Position numbers and translations under genes: made by a program. 64,000 nt of DNA from Firmicutes bacterium HGW-Firmicutes-7 (GTDB lineage: Bacteria > Bacillota > Clostridia > Lachnospirales > Vallitaleaceae), in NCBI GenBank assembly GCA_002841375.1, contig PGZO01000011.1:1-64000 (forward strand). The letters run 5' to 3'. This document shows positions 1 through 6,379 of this stretch, piece after piece (position 1 is the stretch's first letter; each line of letters starts with the position of its first letter). The notes under the pieces were generated by a model, which was given only the letters and a program-made list of their open reading frames with translations, was not told the DNA's origin and made no database searches.

Positions 1-2
1 AA

Positions 3-65
3 AGTGGTGAAGTTGTTAAAGCAAAACCGCTTGACGAATGCATTTTAATTGGACGTAAAAAGTGA
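3..65 (+). CDS. 3' end of an unidentified cassette gene (partial)
   Basis: An open frame enters from the left edge and gives about 20 codons before the TGA at 63-65, ending in ECILIGRKK. It is followed by a non-coding stretch and then the attC palindrome at 158-250. Its position directly before an attC marks it as the gene of the preceding cassette. Too little is visible to name a family. Confidence 0.5.
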   Translation, partial: SGEVVKAKPLDECILIGRKK

Positions 66-157
66 CAAATTCCAATTTGTTTGATTACAACATATTGGGG
101 TGTTATATCAGCTAATATTTTGGTTAATGGCTAATGGAATTTTCCATTTATTCCATC

Positions 158-250
158 GCCTAACAGCTTGTTGCCAAAATTATCAGCATTAAGTATAGCA
201 ATCGTAAGGCGCTTGAGCTGATAACTTCAGCAACAACGGTAACGTTAGAT
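158..250 (+). other. attC site 1 (integron cassette recombination site)
   Basis: The left core is GCCTAAC (158-164) and the right core is GTTAGAT (244-250). Between them the left arm (TTGTTGCCAAAATTATCAGC) pairs imperfectly with the right arm (GCTGATAACTTCAGCAACAA), leaving an unpaired variable centre. This is the attC/59-base-element layout. From knowledge of attC sites, recombination would fall after the G at 244. The sequence just before it (about 66-157) resembles that before the half-site at 10296. Confidence 0.85.
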
Positions 251-357
251 GACATGGCAATTTCGGCGCGGTTCTCTGAGAGTCCTTTAATGAAAAGAAG
301 ATATTGCATAACAGTGAATTTATGTTCAGGTAATTTAAATCTAAAAGGAGTGATTTT

Positions 358-855
358 ATGAAAAAATCAATTATTTTATTGATTATTCTATTATTATTTT
401 CAATGATAGGATGTGTTAAAAATGAAGTAGAAGATACTGAAAATGAAGTAGAAGTACTAACAGGGTATATAGTTATAGAAAATAATAATTTGCATTTTGA
501 CCAGGTTGAGATTGTCAAAATCGAAAACAAAGAAAGAATGGAAAAGTTTGATTTAGATGAAAGCGATATGCCAAATGGGTATGCGATTATAAATGAAAAT
601 CAAGAAAAAACAACTTATGAATTAGCAGACAAAGTAGTTTATAAATTTACTGATATAAACCTTAATTTTATAGAAGAATCAGAAGCAGAAGGTGATAGGG
701 TATATATTACAACAAAGAAAGATGAATTTCTTAAACATTTAAGTGAGTATAATTTAAATGATATTCCACTTTCCGAACAAAAAATACCTTATTTTATTGA
801 AGTCCAAGACGGAAAAGTGATTAGCATTGAAGAAAAATTTGAATATACAATTTAA
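358..855 (+). CDS. putative lipoprotein of unknown function
   Basis: The product has 165 residues. The N-terminus is two lysines, a hydrophobic stretch and a lipobox ending in MIGC at residue 19, so it is probably lipidated and anchored outside the membrane. The mature part is very acidic (a repeated ENEVE stretch follows the cysteine) and has no family I recognise. The start is supported by AAAAGGAGTG about 8 bases upstream. It lies between attC sites 1 and 2 and so is the main gene of that cassette. Confidence 0.75.
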   Translation: MKKSIILLIILLLFSMIGCVKNEVEDTENEVEVLTGYIVIENNNLHFDQVEIVKIENKERMEKFDLDESDMPNGYAIINENQEKTTYELADKVVYKFTDINLNFIEESEAEGDRVYITTKKDEFLKHLSEYNLNDIPLSEQKIPYFIEVQDGKVISIEEKFEYTI

Positions 856-883
856 TCGACATATTACATAATATTTATATTAT

Positions 884-1075
884 ATGTTAGGAGATTGGAT
901 TAGCTACGCTACTATTGATAATCAATTGACTATAAAATATGCTATTGGGATAACGCAGGATAAACATCCAACTCCTAGTTATATTGGAGAAATTAGTGCA
1001 AATATTAATTATTATAAAGACGGAACATTTACAATAAGTAATTTGGAATTTGAGGCATATCAAGATAATAATTAG
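884..1075 (+). CDS. small ORF, probable gene fragment
   Basis: This 63-codon frame starts at ATG 884 without a convincing ribosome binding site. The upstream bases are AT-only and the ATG overlaps the start of TTAGGAG. The product (MLGDWISYATIDNQ at the start, ending EAYQDNN) looks like the C-terminal part of a larger beta-rich protein. It shares a cassette with the lipoprotein at 358-855 and ends about 40 bases before attC site 2. It could be a decayed gene or the translated tail of the neighbouring gene after a frameshift. I cannot assign a function. Confidence 0.35.
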   Translation: MLGDWISYATIDNQLTIKYAIGITQDKHPTPSYIGEISANINYYKDGTFTISNLEFEAYQDNN

Positions 1076-1115
1076 TTTGAACAGATTATTGTGAAGAAGG
1101 TCCGTACACAACATC

Positions 1116-1213
1116 ACATAACAGGTTGTTGCCAACATTCATTCAGCTTTGAGGTTGGACAAATAGGAAGTTACAGAGTTGAATGAACGTAGGCAACAAC
1201 GCGAACGTTAGAT
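1116..1213 (+). other. attC site 2
   Basis: The left core is ACATAAC (1116-1122, one mismatch to RYYYAAC) and the right core is GTTAGAT (1207-1213). The left arm GGTTGTTGCCAACATTCATT pairs with the right arm AATGAACGTAGGCAACAACG over nearly its full length. The spacing and arms match the other attC sites in the window. Confidence 0.85.
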
Positions 1214-1267
1214 GATAGGAAAAGATTGTTACTGAGAATATGGTAATGGGAGGAGCGATGAATTAAT

Positions 1268-1720
1268 ATGGATTTTACAACTAAAGATATTGGGATTGAT
1301 CAATTGGATTTAATAAAACCTTTATGGGAGAAGTTGAATCAATTACATTTACAAGACTCAAAGTACTTTAAAGAGCATTTTAGAACATTTACATTTGAGA
1401 AGAGATGTGAGAAGTTTAGAAGGATGGAAGGTAGATCCATAAAAATTGAAGTTGTTGTGAACGAGATCTTAGGAATTATAGGATATTGTATTACGACAAT
1501 TGGACAAGAAGCAGGTGAGGTAGAATCCTTATTTGTAGAAGAGGAATTTAGAAAAGATGGATTGGGGAATATGTTAGTTGGAAGTGCGATCCAATGGCTA
1601 AAGGGTAATAACTGCAATAAGATTTTGGTGGGCATAGCAGAAGGTCACGAGGAAGTCTTTGGGTTCTACATGAAGAATGGGTTTTATCCAAGGCTAACAT
1701 ATTTAGAATTAAAGGAATGA
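1268..1720 (+). CDS. GNAT-family N-acetyltransferase (cassette gene)
   Basis: The 150-residue product has the normal length for a single GNAT domain, an acetyl-CoA-dependent N-acyltransferase of unknown substrate. The V/I-x-x-L-F-V beta strand (VESLFVEEEFR) is followed by the acetyl-CoA-binding signature RKDGLGNMLVGSA in the expected place. The C-terminal FYMKNGFYPR motif is also typical. A GGGAGGAG site precedes the ATG at 1268. The gene fills the cassette between attC sites 2 and 3. GNAT genes are frequent integron cargo, often acting in drug or toxin modification, but nothing here identifies a target. Confidence 0.85.
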   Translation: MDFTTKDIGIDQLDLIKPLWEKLNQLHLQDSKYFKEHFRTFTFEKRCEKFRRMEGRSIKIEVVVNEILGIIGYCITTIGQEAGEVESLFVEEEFRKDGLGNMLVGSAIQWLKGNNCNKILVGIAEGHEEVFGFYMKNGFYPRLTYLELKE

Positions 1721-1779
1721 ATTGTATTTTATTTGAGTTACAAAGGCGCGGCTAATGAGAGTTTCCGTCTTTTTCCGTC

Positions 1780-1868
1780 ATCTAACATGACGACATTCAT
1801 AGCTTGAAGTGGATTGGAAGAATGAAGTATCGGAACTGTGAACATCGGCAGTACAGCGAACGTTATAT
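1780..1868 (+). other. attC site 3
   Basis: The left core is ATCTAAC (1780-1786) and the right core is GTTATAT (1862-1868). The arms GACGACATTCA and TGAACATCGGCAGTAC pair imperfectly. The right arm has the same GAACATCGGCA-type core as the other sites. It is the shortest complete site (89 bp). Confidence 0.75.
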
Positions 1869-1940
1869 GACAGTGGTCACTAATACCGAAACATTAAGTA
1901 TATTTGCACGATAAATTTTAATATATAGGATGGTGATAAC

Positions 1941-2537
1941 ATGGAATGCAAAACAAACAATTGCTATGGAGTTGAAAAGAGTGGATTTCAAACACCGAGT
2001 TGGGAGGTGGACTATGATAATGTAAAAATCATTATGATATCAGAGGCGCCTCCGATGGACTCAAAAGATTACTTCTCTGAGAACCAAACTGATTATATGA
2101 AAACTACCATTCAGGCATTTAATGATGCAGGTTTAGAAGTAAAGGGCCTTCGAGATATTATGGGAATTGGATTTCAAATAACCACAGCAATTAAGTGCCC
2201 AAAGATAGATTATAATATTCCTAATAATACAATCAAGTCGTGCAGTAAATTATTGGAAAGTGAGTTAAAGCTATATCCTAATGCTAAGGTATATTTGTTA
2301 ATGGGTGATGTTGCGATAAGTGCAATAAATAATATTGCTCGAAAGCAATCAGGGAAAAGAGCCATTCCTAATGGGTCAACATATAAAATACGTGATGGTG
2401 AATACATGCTTGGTACTATAAGGGTATTCCCCTCATATTTACAAACAGGAAAAAATTATTTGATTGAAAAGTCTAAACGAAACATGATTGCAAATGATAT
2501 TCATAGAGCATGGGAATATATATCACAAAAAGCATAA
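1941..2537 (+). CDS. uracil-DNA-glycosylase-superfamily-like protein
   Basis: The 198-residue product has features of the UDG superfamily. An N-terminal strand, IIMISEAPPM, matches the water-activating GEAPG-type loop. A central strand, VYLLMGDVAISAI, matches the LLLG-x-A segment. A C-terminal FPSYLQTG lies where the HPSP-type minor-groove loop is expected. An N-terminal C-x(5)-C may bind metal. The family removes uracil or other damaged bases, but divergent members have no proven activity. Start: GGATGGTGATAAC before ATG 1941. It is the only gene of the cassette between attC sites 3 and 4. The catalytic residue assignment is uncertain. Confidence 0.6.
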   Translation: MECKTNNCYGVEKSGFQTPSWEVDYDNVKIIMISEAPPMDSKDYFSENQTDYMKTTIQAFNDAGLEVKGLRDIMGIGFQITTAIKCPKIDYNIPNNTIKSCSKLLESELKLYPNAKVYLLMGDVAISAINNIARKQSGKRAIPNGSTYKIRDGEYMLGTIRVFPSYLQTGKNYLIEKSKRNMIANDIHRAWEYISQKA

Positions 2538-2650
2538 TAAGCCTAATTATACACTATAAAGGACTGGGTTAATTGTATTTTTAGCGTTAAGGAGGATAAT
2601 AGGAATGGAGAATTCTAAGTTTAATTGAAGAACATAAAAGTGAAACTAAT

Positions 2651-2721
2651 AAAGTTTTCAAGTGTTGATTCTATGGGAAGTGATCAATCTGATGAACGTA
2701 GACAACACGAAAACGTTAGAT
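2651..2721 (+). other. degenerate attC site 4 (right half intact)
   Basis: The right arm CTGATGAACGTAGACAACAC and right core GTTAGAT (2715-2721) match the other sites closely. On the left, only GTTTTCAAGTGTTG (2654-2667) can pair with CAACACGAAAAC, and no RYYYAAC core is seen. The left half appears to have been lost or rearranged. Confidence 0.6.
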
Positions 2722-2810
2722 GACAGTACGTACTGATATAAAACTACGAACTAATAATTATTTTTATAAGCTTACCGATAAACAGTTATTTAACAGAGGA
2801 GGTACAACAA

Positions 2811-3368
2811 ATGGAAAATTTTAAAAGGTGCTATCCTTTATTTTCGCTTTGTGGCTTAAACTGTGGGCTGTGTTCAATGAACTTGGATAATTATTGTCCT
2901 GGTTGTGGAGGTGGAGCTGGTAATCAGCCATGTGCAATTGCAAGGTGCAGCCAGCAACGCGACGTAATTGAATACTGCTATTTGTGTGATGAGTACCCTT
3001 GTGAAAAATATAATGGCATAGATGAGTTTGACTCGTTTATTACTCATCGTAATCAGCTAAAGAATTTTGAGAAAGTTCAGAAAATTGGAATAGATTCCTA
3101 TCAGTCTGAACTTAATAAAAAAATAGAAATTCTAAAATATTTATTGGAAAACTACAACGATGGGCGACGAAAGAGTTTTTTCTGCATAGCCGTTAATCTT
3201 TTGGAACTGCAAGATGTAACATCCGTAGTGGAGCAAATTGCAAATGAAAAAGAATTGGAGAAATTAACTTTAAAAGAAAAAGCTACACTTGTAACAAACC
3301 TGTTTCAAGCCATAGCATCGAATCGAGATATCGTATTAAAACTTAATAAGAAAACCATGAAGAAGTAG
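2811..3368 (+). CDS. DUF3795 family cysteine-rich protein
   Basis: The 185-residue product has an N-terminal cysteine-rich metal-binding region typical of DUF3795. It contains the motifs CGLNCGLCSM, YCPGCGGG, C-x-I-A-R-C and YCYLCDEYPC, about a dozen cysteines within the first 65 residues. The rest is predicted helical. The family is widespread in Clostridia and has no established function. The ribosome binding site GAGGAGG lies before ATG 2811. It follows the attC-like site at 2651-2721. No attC follows it directly; the next sequence is a decayed gene and a toxin module. Confidence 0.85.
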   Translation: MENFKRCYPLFSLCGLNCGLCSMNLDNYCPGCGGGAGNQPCAIARCSQQRDVIEYCYLCDEYPCEKYNGIDEFDSFITHRNQLKNFEKVQKIGIDSYQSELNKKIEILKYLLENYNDGRRKSFFCIAVNLLELQDVTSVVEQIANEKELEKLTLKEKATLVTNLFQAIASNRDIVLKLNKKTMKK

Positions 3369-3452
3369 TATGTCATTCCAATTTGCAGTTGCATGCTCTA
3401 TACATAAATATTAAGGTTTGAAATATGGACATTTCAATAATATAAATTATTA

Positions 3453-3632
3453 AAGGCGGAAGAGGCCCTAGAAGAAGCACTATGTTTTGGGTGGATTGAT
3501 GGGCAGATCATAAGTATTGATAATGACCAATATCAAAAAAAATATACCCCAAAAAGAAAGGGTAGTCAGTGGTCTGATAAGTTATCATCTAATCGGTTTA
3601 AAGTAGATAATGTATTATATGGTCTAATGTAG
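3453..3632 (+). pseudogene. fragment of a YdeI/OmpD-associated family gene
   Basis: In the frame ending with TAG at 3630-3632 the translation contains EALEEALCFGWIDGQ and a TPKRKGSQWSDK-like stretch. These are hallmark motifs of the YdeI/OmdA family (linked by annotation to bacteriocin or peptide tolerance). The usual N-terminal 40-odd residues and the C-terminal helical domain are both missing and no start codon with a ribosome binding site is present. It is therefore a gene remnant, lying in the part of the array that has lost its attC sites. Confidence 0.7.
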
Positions 3633-3685
3633 CGTAATATTATATAAAATAATTTGCGAAAAATCGAAAAATCGACACAAAATGC

Positions 3686-3714
3686 TTGAACAAGAACGGT
3701 AGTTCGCATATAAT
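3686..3714 (+). promoter_or_regulatory. toxin promoter with LexA-like box (copy 1)
   Basis: TTGAAC (3686-3691) and TATAAT (3709-3714) are separated by exactly 17 bases. The spacer contains GAACGGTAGTTC (3694-3705), a GAAC-N4-GTTC palindrome of the type bound by Gram-positive LexA/DinR. A repressor there would block the promoter until the SOS response. The same arrangement recurs at 10409-10437. Confidence 0.65.
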
Positions 3715-3785
3715 TAATTAAGGTGCTACTGTTCATACAACGGATAGGCGGTTAGCCACACCCTATATAGAAAGGGGGTGGTATA

Positions 3786-3890
3786 ATGGAGATAATTTTT
3801 GTAATTGCTGCGTTTGTAACAACTGTTACTGGAGCTATTTACATATACGAATGTTTTCGTAATTATTATCAAAACCATAACAAAAAGTAA
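3786..3890 (+). CDS. 34-residue hydrophobic peptide, putative type I toxin (copy 1)
   Basis: The peptide starts MEIIFVIAAFV and ends with a charged tail HNKK. One membrane-spanning stretch covers about residues 3-22, the size and layout of small type I toxins that act on the cell membrane. The ribosome binding site AAAGGGGGTGG can pair with upstream CCACACCCT (3756-3764), so translation is probably blocked in the folded mRNA. An antisense RNA promoter lies downstream on the other strand. Copy 2 (10505-10609) encodes a very similar peptide. The gene is too short for usual ORF finders. Toxicity is inferred, not shown. Confidence 0.65.
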   Translation: MEIIFVIAAFVTTVTGAIYIYECFRNYYQNHNKK

Positions 3891-3919
3891 CCGCCATCGC
3901 TAAAAGTTGGTTACTTTTT
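3882..3919. terminator. shared bidirectional terminator of toxin and antisense RNA (copy 1)
   Basis: AAAAAGTAACC (3882-3892) and GGTTACTTTTT (3909-3919) form a perfect 11-bp stem with T runs on both strands. The toxin mRNA would end here going right and the antisense RNA here going left. Confidence 0.75.
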
Positions 3920-3963
3920 AAGTAAATAAATTTTTGGCTAACCGTTAGGTAGCACCTTTTCTG
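3882..3963 (-). ncRNA. putative antisense antitoxin RNA (copy 1)
   Basis: The minus-strand promoter at 3970-3998 would start a transcript near 3963. It would run to the bidirectional terminator at 3882-3919, giving about 80 nt complementary to the end of the toxin message. Its 5' part contains AAGGTGCTACCT and GGTTAGCCA, nearly the same words that begin the toxin mRNA (AAGGTGCTACT, GGTTAGCCA). These words are almost self-complementary, which would allow loop-loop contact between the two RNAs. The arrangement resembles convergent par-type type I systems. The transcript itself is inferred. Confidence 0.55.
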
Positions 3964-3969
3964 CTTATA

Positions 3970-3998
3970 ATTATACGATAGTATAGCAGAAAAATCAA
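3970..3998 (-). promoter_or_regulatory. antisense RNA promoter (copy 1)
   Basis: On the minus strand TTGATT (plus 3993-3998) and TATAAT (plus 3970-3975) are 17 bases apart. The same two hexamers with the same spacing occur beside copy 2 although the spacer sequence differs. That points to selection on the promoter. Confidence 0.6.
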
Positions 3999-4108
3999 GC
4001 TAAAAGTATTTATATATAAGATTTAATATTTGAATTTTAACCAGTAAGTAGTTTTTTGGCGGTCGGTGTTTCAAAGTAAGACAAATATTGTGGAGGAGAT
4101 TTAATATT

Positions 4109-4726
4109 ATGGATTTAAGATTAAGTACTGATAATATGAATGATTATTTAAGTGTTTCATCTATTATTGATTATAACAATGATTTAATAAAAGAATTAGC
4201 AGAACAGATCAATAGAGAGAAAAAAGACGAAATAGATTTAATAAAATCAACATTTGAATATGTCAGAGATAATATTCATCATTCAGCAGATATAAAGGGG
4301 TCAATTGTTACATGTAATGCATCGGAAGTACTTAGATTCAAAGAAGGAATCTGCTATGCTAAGTCACATTTACTTGCTGCATTATTGAGATATAACGGAA
4401 TTCCAGTAGGATTTTGCTATCAAAAACTAATATTATGTGATGAGACAGCACCATACGTAATAATTCATGGACTTAACGGTGTTTTTATATCAAGCATTAA
4501 TAGATGGATAAGACTAGATGCTAGAGGGAATAAAGAAGGTGTAAATGCACAGTTTAATCTAAATGAAGAACAGTTGGCATTCCCAGTCAGAATTGAATTA
4601 GGTGAAGAAGACCTTCCAATAATTTATGACAAGCCCGACTATAATGTTGTTGAAAAGCTAAAAAAACATGATAAAGTTGAAGAATTATTTGAAGATTTAC
4701 CTAGAAGCTTAAGTACCGAATTATAA
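4109..4726 (+). CDS. transglutaminase-like superfamily protein
   Basis: The 205-residue product carries a transglutaminase-like cysteine-protease fold with a complete triad. The cysteine is in EGICYAKSHLLAALLR, the histidine in YVIIHGLNGVFI and the aspartate in WIRLDARGN. The preceding TFEYVRDNIHHS segment is also typical. Members may be peptidases or transamidases; the substrate is unknown. GGAGGAG followed by ATG 4109 sets the start; a longer frame from TTG 4088 lacks its own site. It lies within the array after toxin copy 1 and is followed only 11 bases later by a truncated nitroreductase, with no attC between. Confidence 0.8.
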   Translation: MDLRLSTDNMNDYLSVSSIIDYNNDLIKELAEQINREKKDEIDLIKSTFEYVRDNIHHSADIKGSIVTCNASEVLRFKEGICYAKSHLLAALLRYNGIPVGFCYQKLILCDETAPYVIIHGLNGVFISSINRWIRLDARGNKEGVNAQFNLNEEQLAFPVRIELGEEDLPIIYDKPDYNVVEKLKKHDKVEELFEDLPRSLSTEL

Positions 4727-4737
4727 TTTACGGATAG

Positions 4738-5271
4738 TGGCAGCAAAAACCGCATTTCTTATTAAATGCAGGGTATATGCTTGAACAAATGGATTTATTC
4801 CTAGCATCTATTGATATTGGCGTTTGTTGGTATGGTTTTGGTAAACCAAAAGAAATAAATAACAATGAAATTGATTTTGTGATTATGTTGGCTTTTGGGA
4901 AAAGTTGTGAGAAAGATTTTAGAAAAGATATATATAAAAGCAAACGCAAACCTTGTGATATTATTTGGAATGGAAATTTTGATGAAGGTATAAAGAATCT
5001 TGTTAGATATGCTCCAAGTTCTTGCAATATGCAACCATGGCGTGTTGTTAGCAAAGAAAAAATTATCAAAATTTATAGAACAACAAATGTAAACTCAATT
5101 ATGCCTCTAAACAAGCGACCGTATTACAATACTATAGATATGGGTGTATTTATATATTTCTTAGAAATTATTTTAAATAAACATAATTATGTTTATGAAC
5201 GAGAATTATGTATCGAAGTTAATTCAGATGAATCAGATATTGAAATTGCGACATATACAATCATTGCATAG
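4738..5271 (+). pseudogene. N-terminally truncated nitroreductase-family gene
   Basis: The frame opens after TAG at 4735-4737 with a PHFLLNAGYMLEQMDLF segment and continues to TAA/TAG near 5271. The visible motifs are DIGVCWYGFGKP and VRYAPSSCNMQPWRV, the latter a typical FMN-contacting nitroreductase segment. The order resembles the Clostridial nitroreductases of the TM1586 group (FMN enzymes that reduce nitro or quinone compounds). The first half of the protein, including the RRSIR-type start, is missing. It is probably a remnant joined to the end of the transglutaminase cassette. An internal ATG at 4777 lacks a ribosome binding site. Confidence 0.65.
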
Positions 5272-5337
5272 GTTGATATGGGAGTTATTTAGTTTTGTGA
5301 TAATCATGGACTATTTGAACTTTCCGTGCACAACATC

Positions 5338-5412
5338 ATATAACAGATTGTTGTCAAAATTCATAGCCTTAATTGTTACAAAGTAGAAAGTTATTGAGCT
5401 ATGAACATAAAT
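5338..5412 (+). other. attC left half-site
   Basis: ATATAAC (5338-5344) is followed by AGATTGTTGTCAAAATTCAT, like the left arms of the full sites. On the right GAGCTATGAACAT is present but the sequence then changes to the ribosome binding site of the next gene, so the GTTRRRY core is missing. Confidence 0.6.
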
Positions 5413-5429
5413 GGAGGTGATATAAGTTT

Positions 5430-5669
5430 ATGAATTGTCCATATTGTGAAATGGAAATGGAACAAGGGGTTATACAAAGCCCACAGGAAATTTCATGGAA
5501 AAAAAAGAAGCATCTTTTTGGTAGAGCTGAATTTCACGAAGGTTCCATTGTTTTGTCAGAGCTGTCAATCCTAAAAGGTTCAGCTGCTATTGCTTTCCTA
5601 TGTCGAAAATGTGAAAAGGTAATTATAGATTACAAATATAGCAGTTGCGATGGAAAAAACACCAAATAA
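5430..5669 (+). CDS. small zinc-ribbon protein (PF-domain of unknown function)
   Basis: The 79-residue product begins MNCPYCEMEMEQG and ends with an FLCRKCEKVI motif, so two C-x2-C pairs flank a beta-rich middle and probably form a zinc ribbon. It resembles short clostridial proteins annotated DUF6487 or 'PF20097-like', with no known function; that family match is from memory. GGAGGTGAT precedes ATG 5430. It sits between a left attC half-site (5338) and a right half-site (5682-5716). This suggests it was inserted into, or recombined within, a former attC. Confidence 0.65.
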   Translation: MNCPYCEMEMEQGVIQSPQEISWKKKKHLFGRAEFHEGSIVLSELSILKGSAAIAFLCRKCEKVIIDYKYSSCDGKNTK

Positions 5670-5681
5670 GAATCAACCTAT

Positions 5682-5716
5682 GGCCGATGAACATTGGAAA
5701 CACGCAAACGTTATGT
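5682..5716 (+). other. attC right half-site
   Basis: GGCCGATGAACATTGGAAAC is followed by ACGCAAAC and the core GTTATGT (5710-5716), matching the right arms elsewhere. No left half precedes it; the stop codon of the zinc-ribbon gene is only 13 bases upstream. It may be the displaced partner of the half-site at 5338. Confidence 0.6.
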
Positions 5717-5790
5717 TACATAGCATAATTCGGTATTGTTACTTATAAGATTTTATTGAACATAAATAATATGTTAAGGGGTGAATTATA

Positions 5791-6273
5791 TTGAGTGGAT
5801 TAATTAAAATAATTGAAGATAACTTTGAACAAGTTATTAGTGTAATTAGTGGCTCATTTATGACAGTAGCAAAGGATTTTAATCTTACAAAGGAGAGTGT
5901 ACCAACAAATCCAGCTTTCATTGAACTTGATGCAATAATAAAGATGAGAGAAAAGGGAATTGAGATGTATGGGATATATCTTGCTGATAAGTGTGTTGGT
6001 TTTGTAGCTATTGAAAAAGCCAATGAAGAAGTTTATCGGCTGGAGAAGCTGGCTGTACTCCCGGGATACCGACACCACGGCTATGGTAAGGAGCTTATAG
6101 ATTTTGTTTTTAATAGAGTTTCTGATCTTGGTGGAAAGGTAGTATCTATTGCAATAATTAATGATAGTGTTATTTTAAAACAATGGTATATTGAAAACGG
6201 TTTTATAGAAAGTGGAAGGAAAGTATTTGAACACTTACCGTTTGAAGTCTGTTTTATGGAGAAAAAGATATAA
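5791..6273 (+). CDS. GNAT-family N-acetyltransferase (cassette gene, TTG start)
   Basis: The 160-residue product is a single GNAT domain. YRLEKLAVLPGYRHHGYG contains the RxxGxG/A-like acetyl-CoA loop, followed by KELIDFVFNRV, and the C-terminal WYIENGFIESG motif matches the family. The TTG at 5791 is preceded by AAGGGGTGA at good spacing, and no in-frame ATG fits better. A right attC half-site ends the cassette at 6332. The substrate is unknown. It is not closely similar to the GNAT at 1268-1720. Confidence 0.82.
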   Translation: MSGLIKIIEDNFEQVISVISGSFMTVAKDFNLTKESVPTNPAFIELDAIIKMREKGIEMYGIYLADKCVGFVAIEKANEEVYRLEKLAVLPGYRHHGYGKELIDFVFNRVSDLGGKVVSIAIINDSVILKQWYIENGFIESGRKVFEHLPFEVCFMEKKI

Positions 6274-6296
6274 GTTCAAAGTCAAGTGAAGTTTCT

Positions 6297-6332
6297 GAGC
6301 TGATGAAAGTCGGCAATACCGAAACGTTATGC
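6297..6332 (+). other. attC right half-site
   Basis: GAGCTGATGAAAGTCGGCAA is followed by TACCGAAAC and the core GTTATGC (6326-6332). The left arm and left core are absent; only about 20 bases separate it from the stop codon of the acetyltransferase gene. Confidence 0.6.
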
Positions 6333-6379
6333 GACACCCCCCACTAGAGAAAAGAAAGACATATAAGGAGGATTAAGTT

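Noticed and set aside
5189-5386. 65-codon frame overlapping the end of the truncated nitroreductase
   Set aside because: Wrong frame to the recognisable nitroreductase residues and it runs into an attC half-site; no ribosome binding site.
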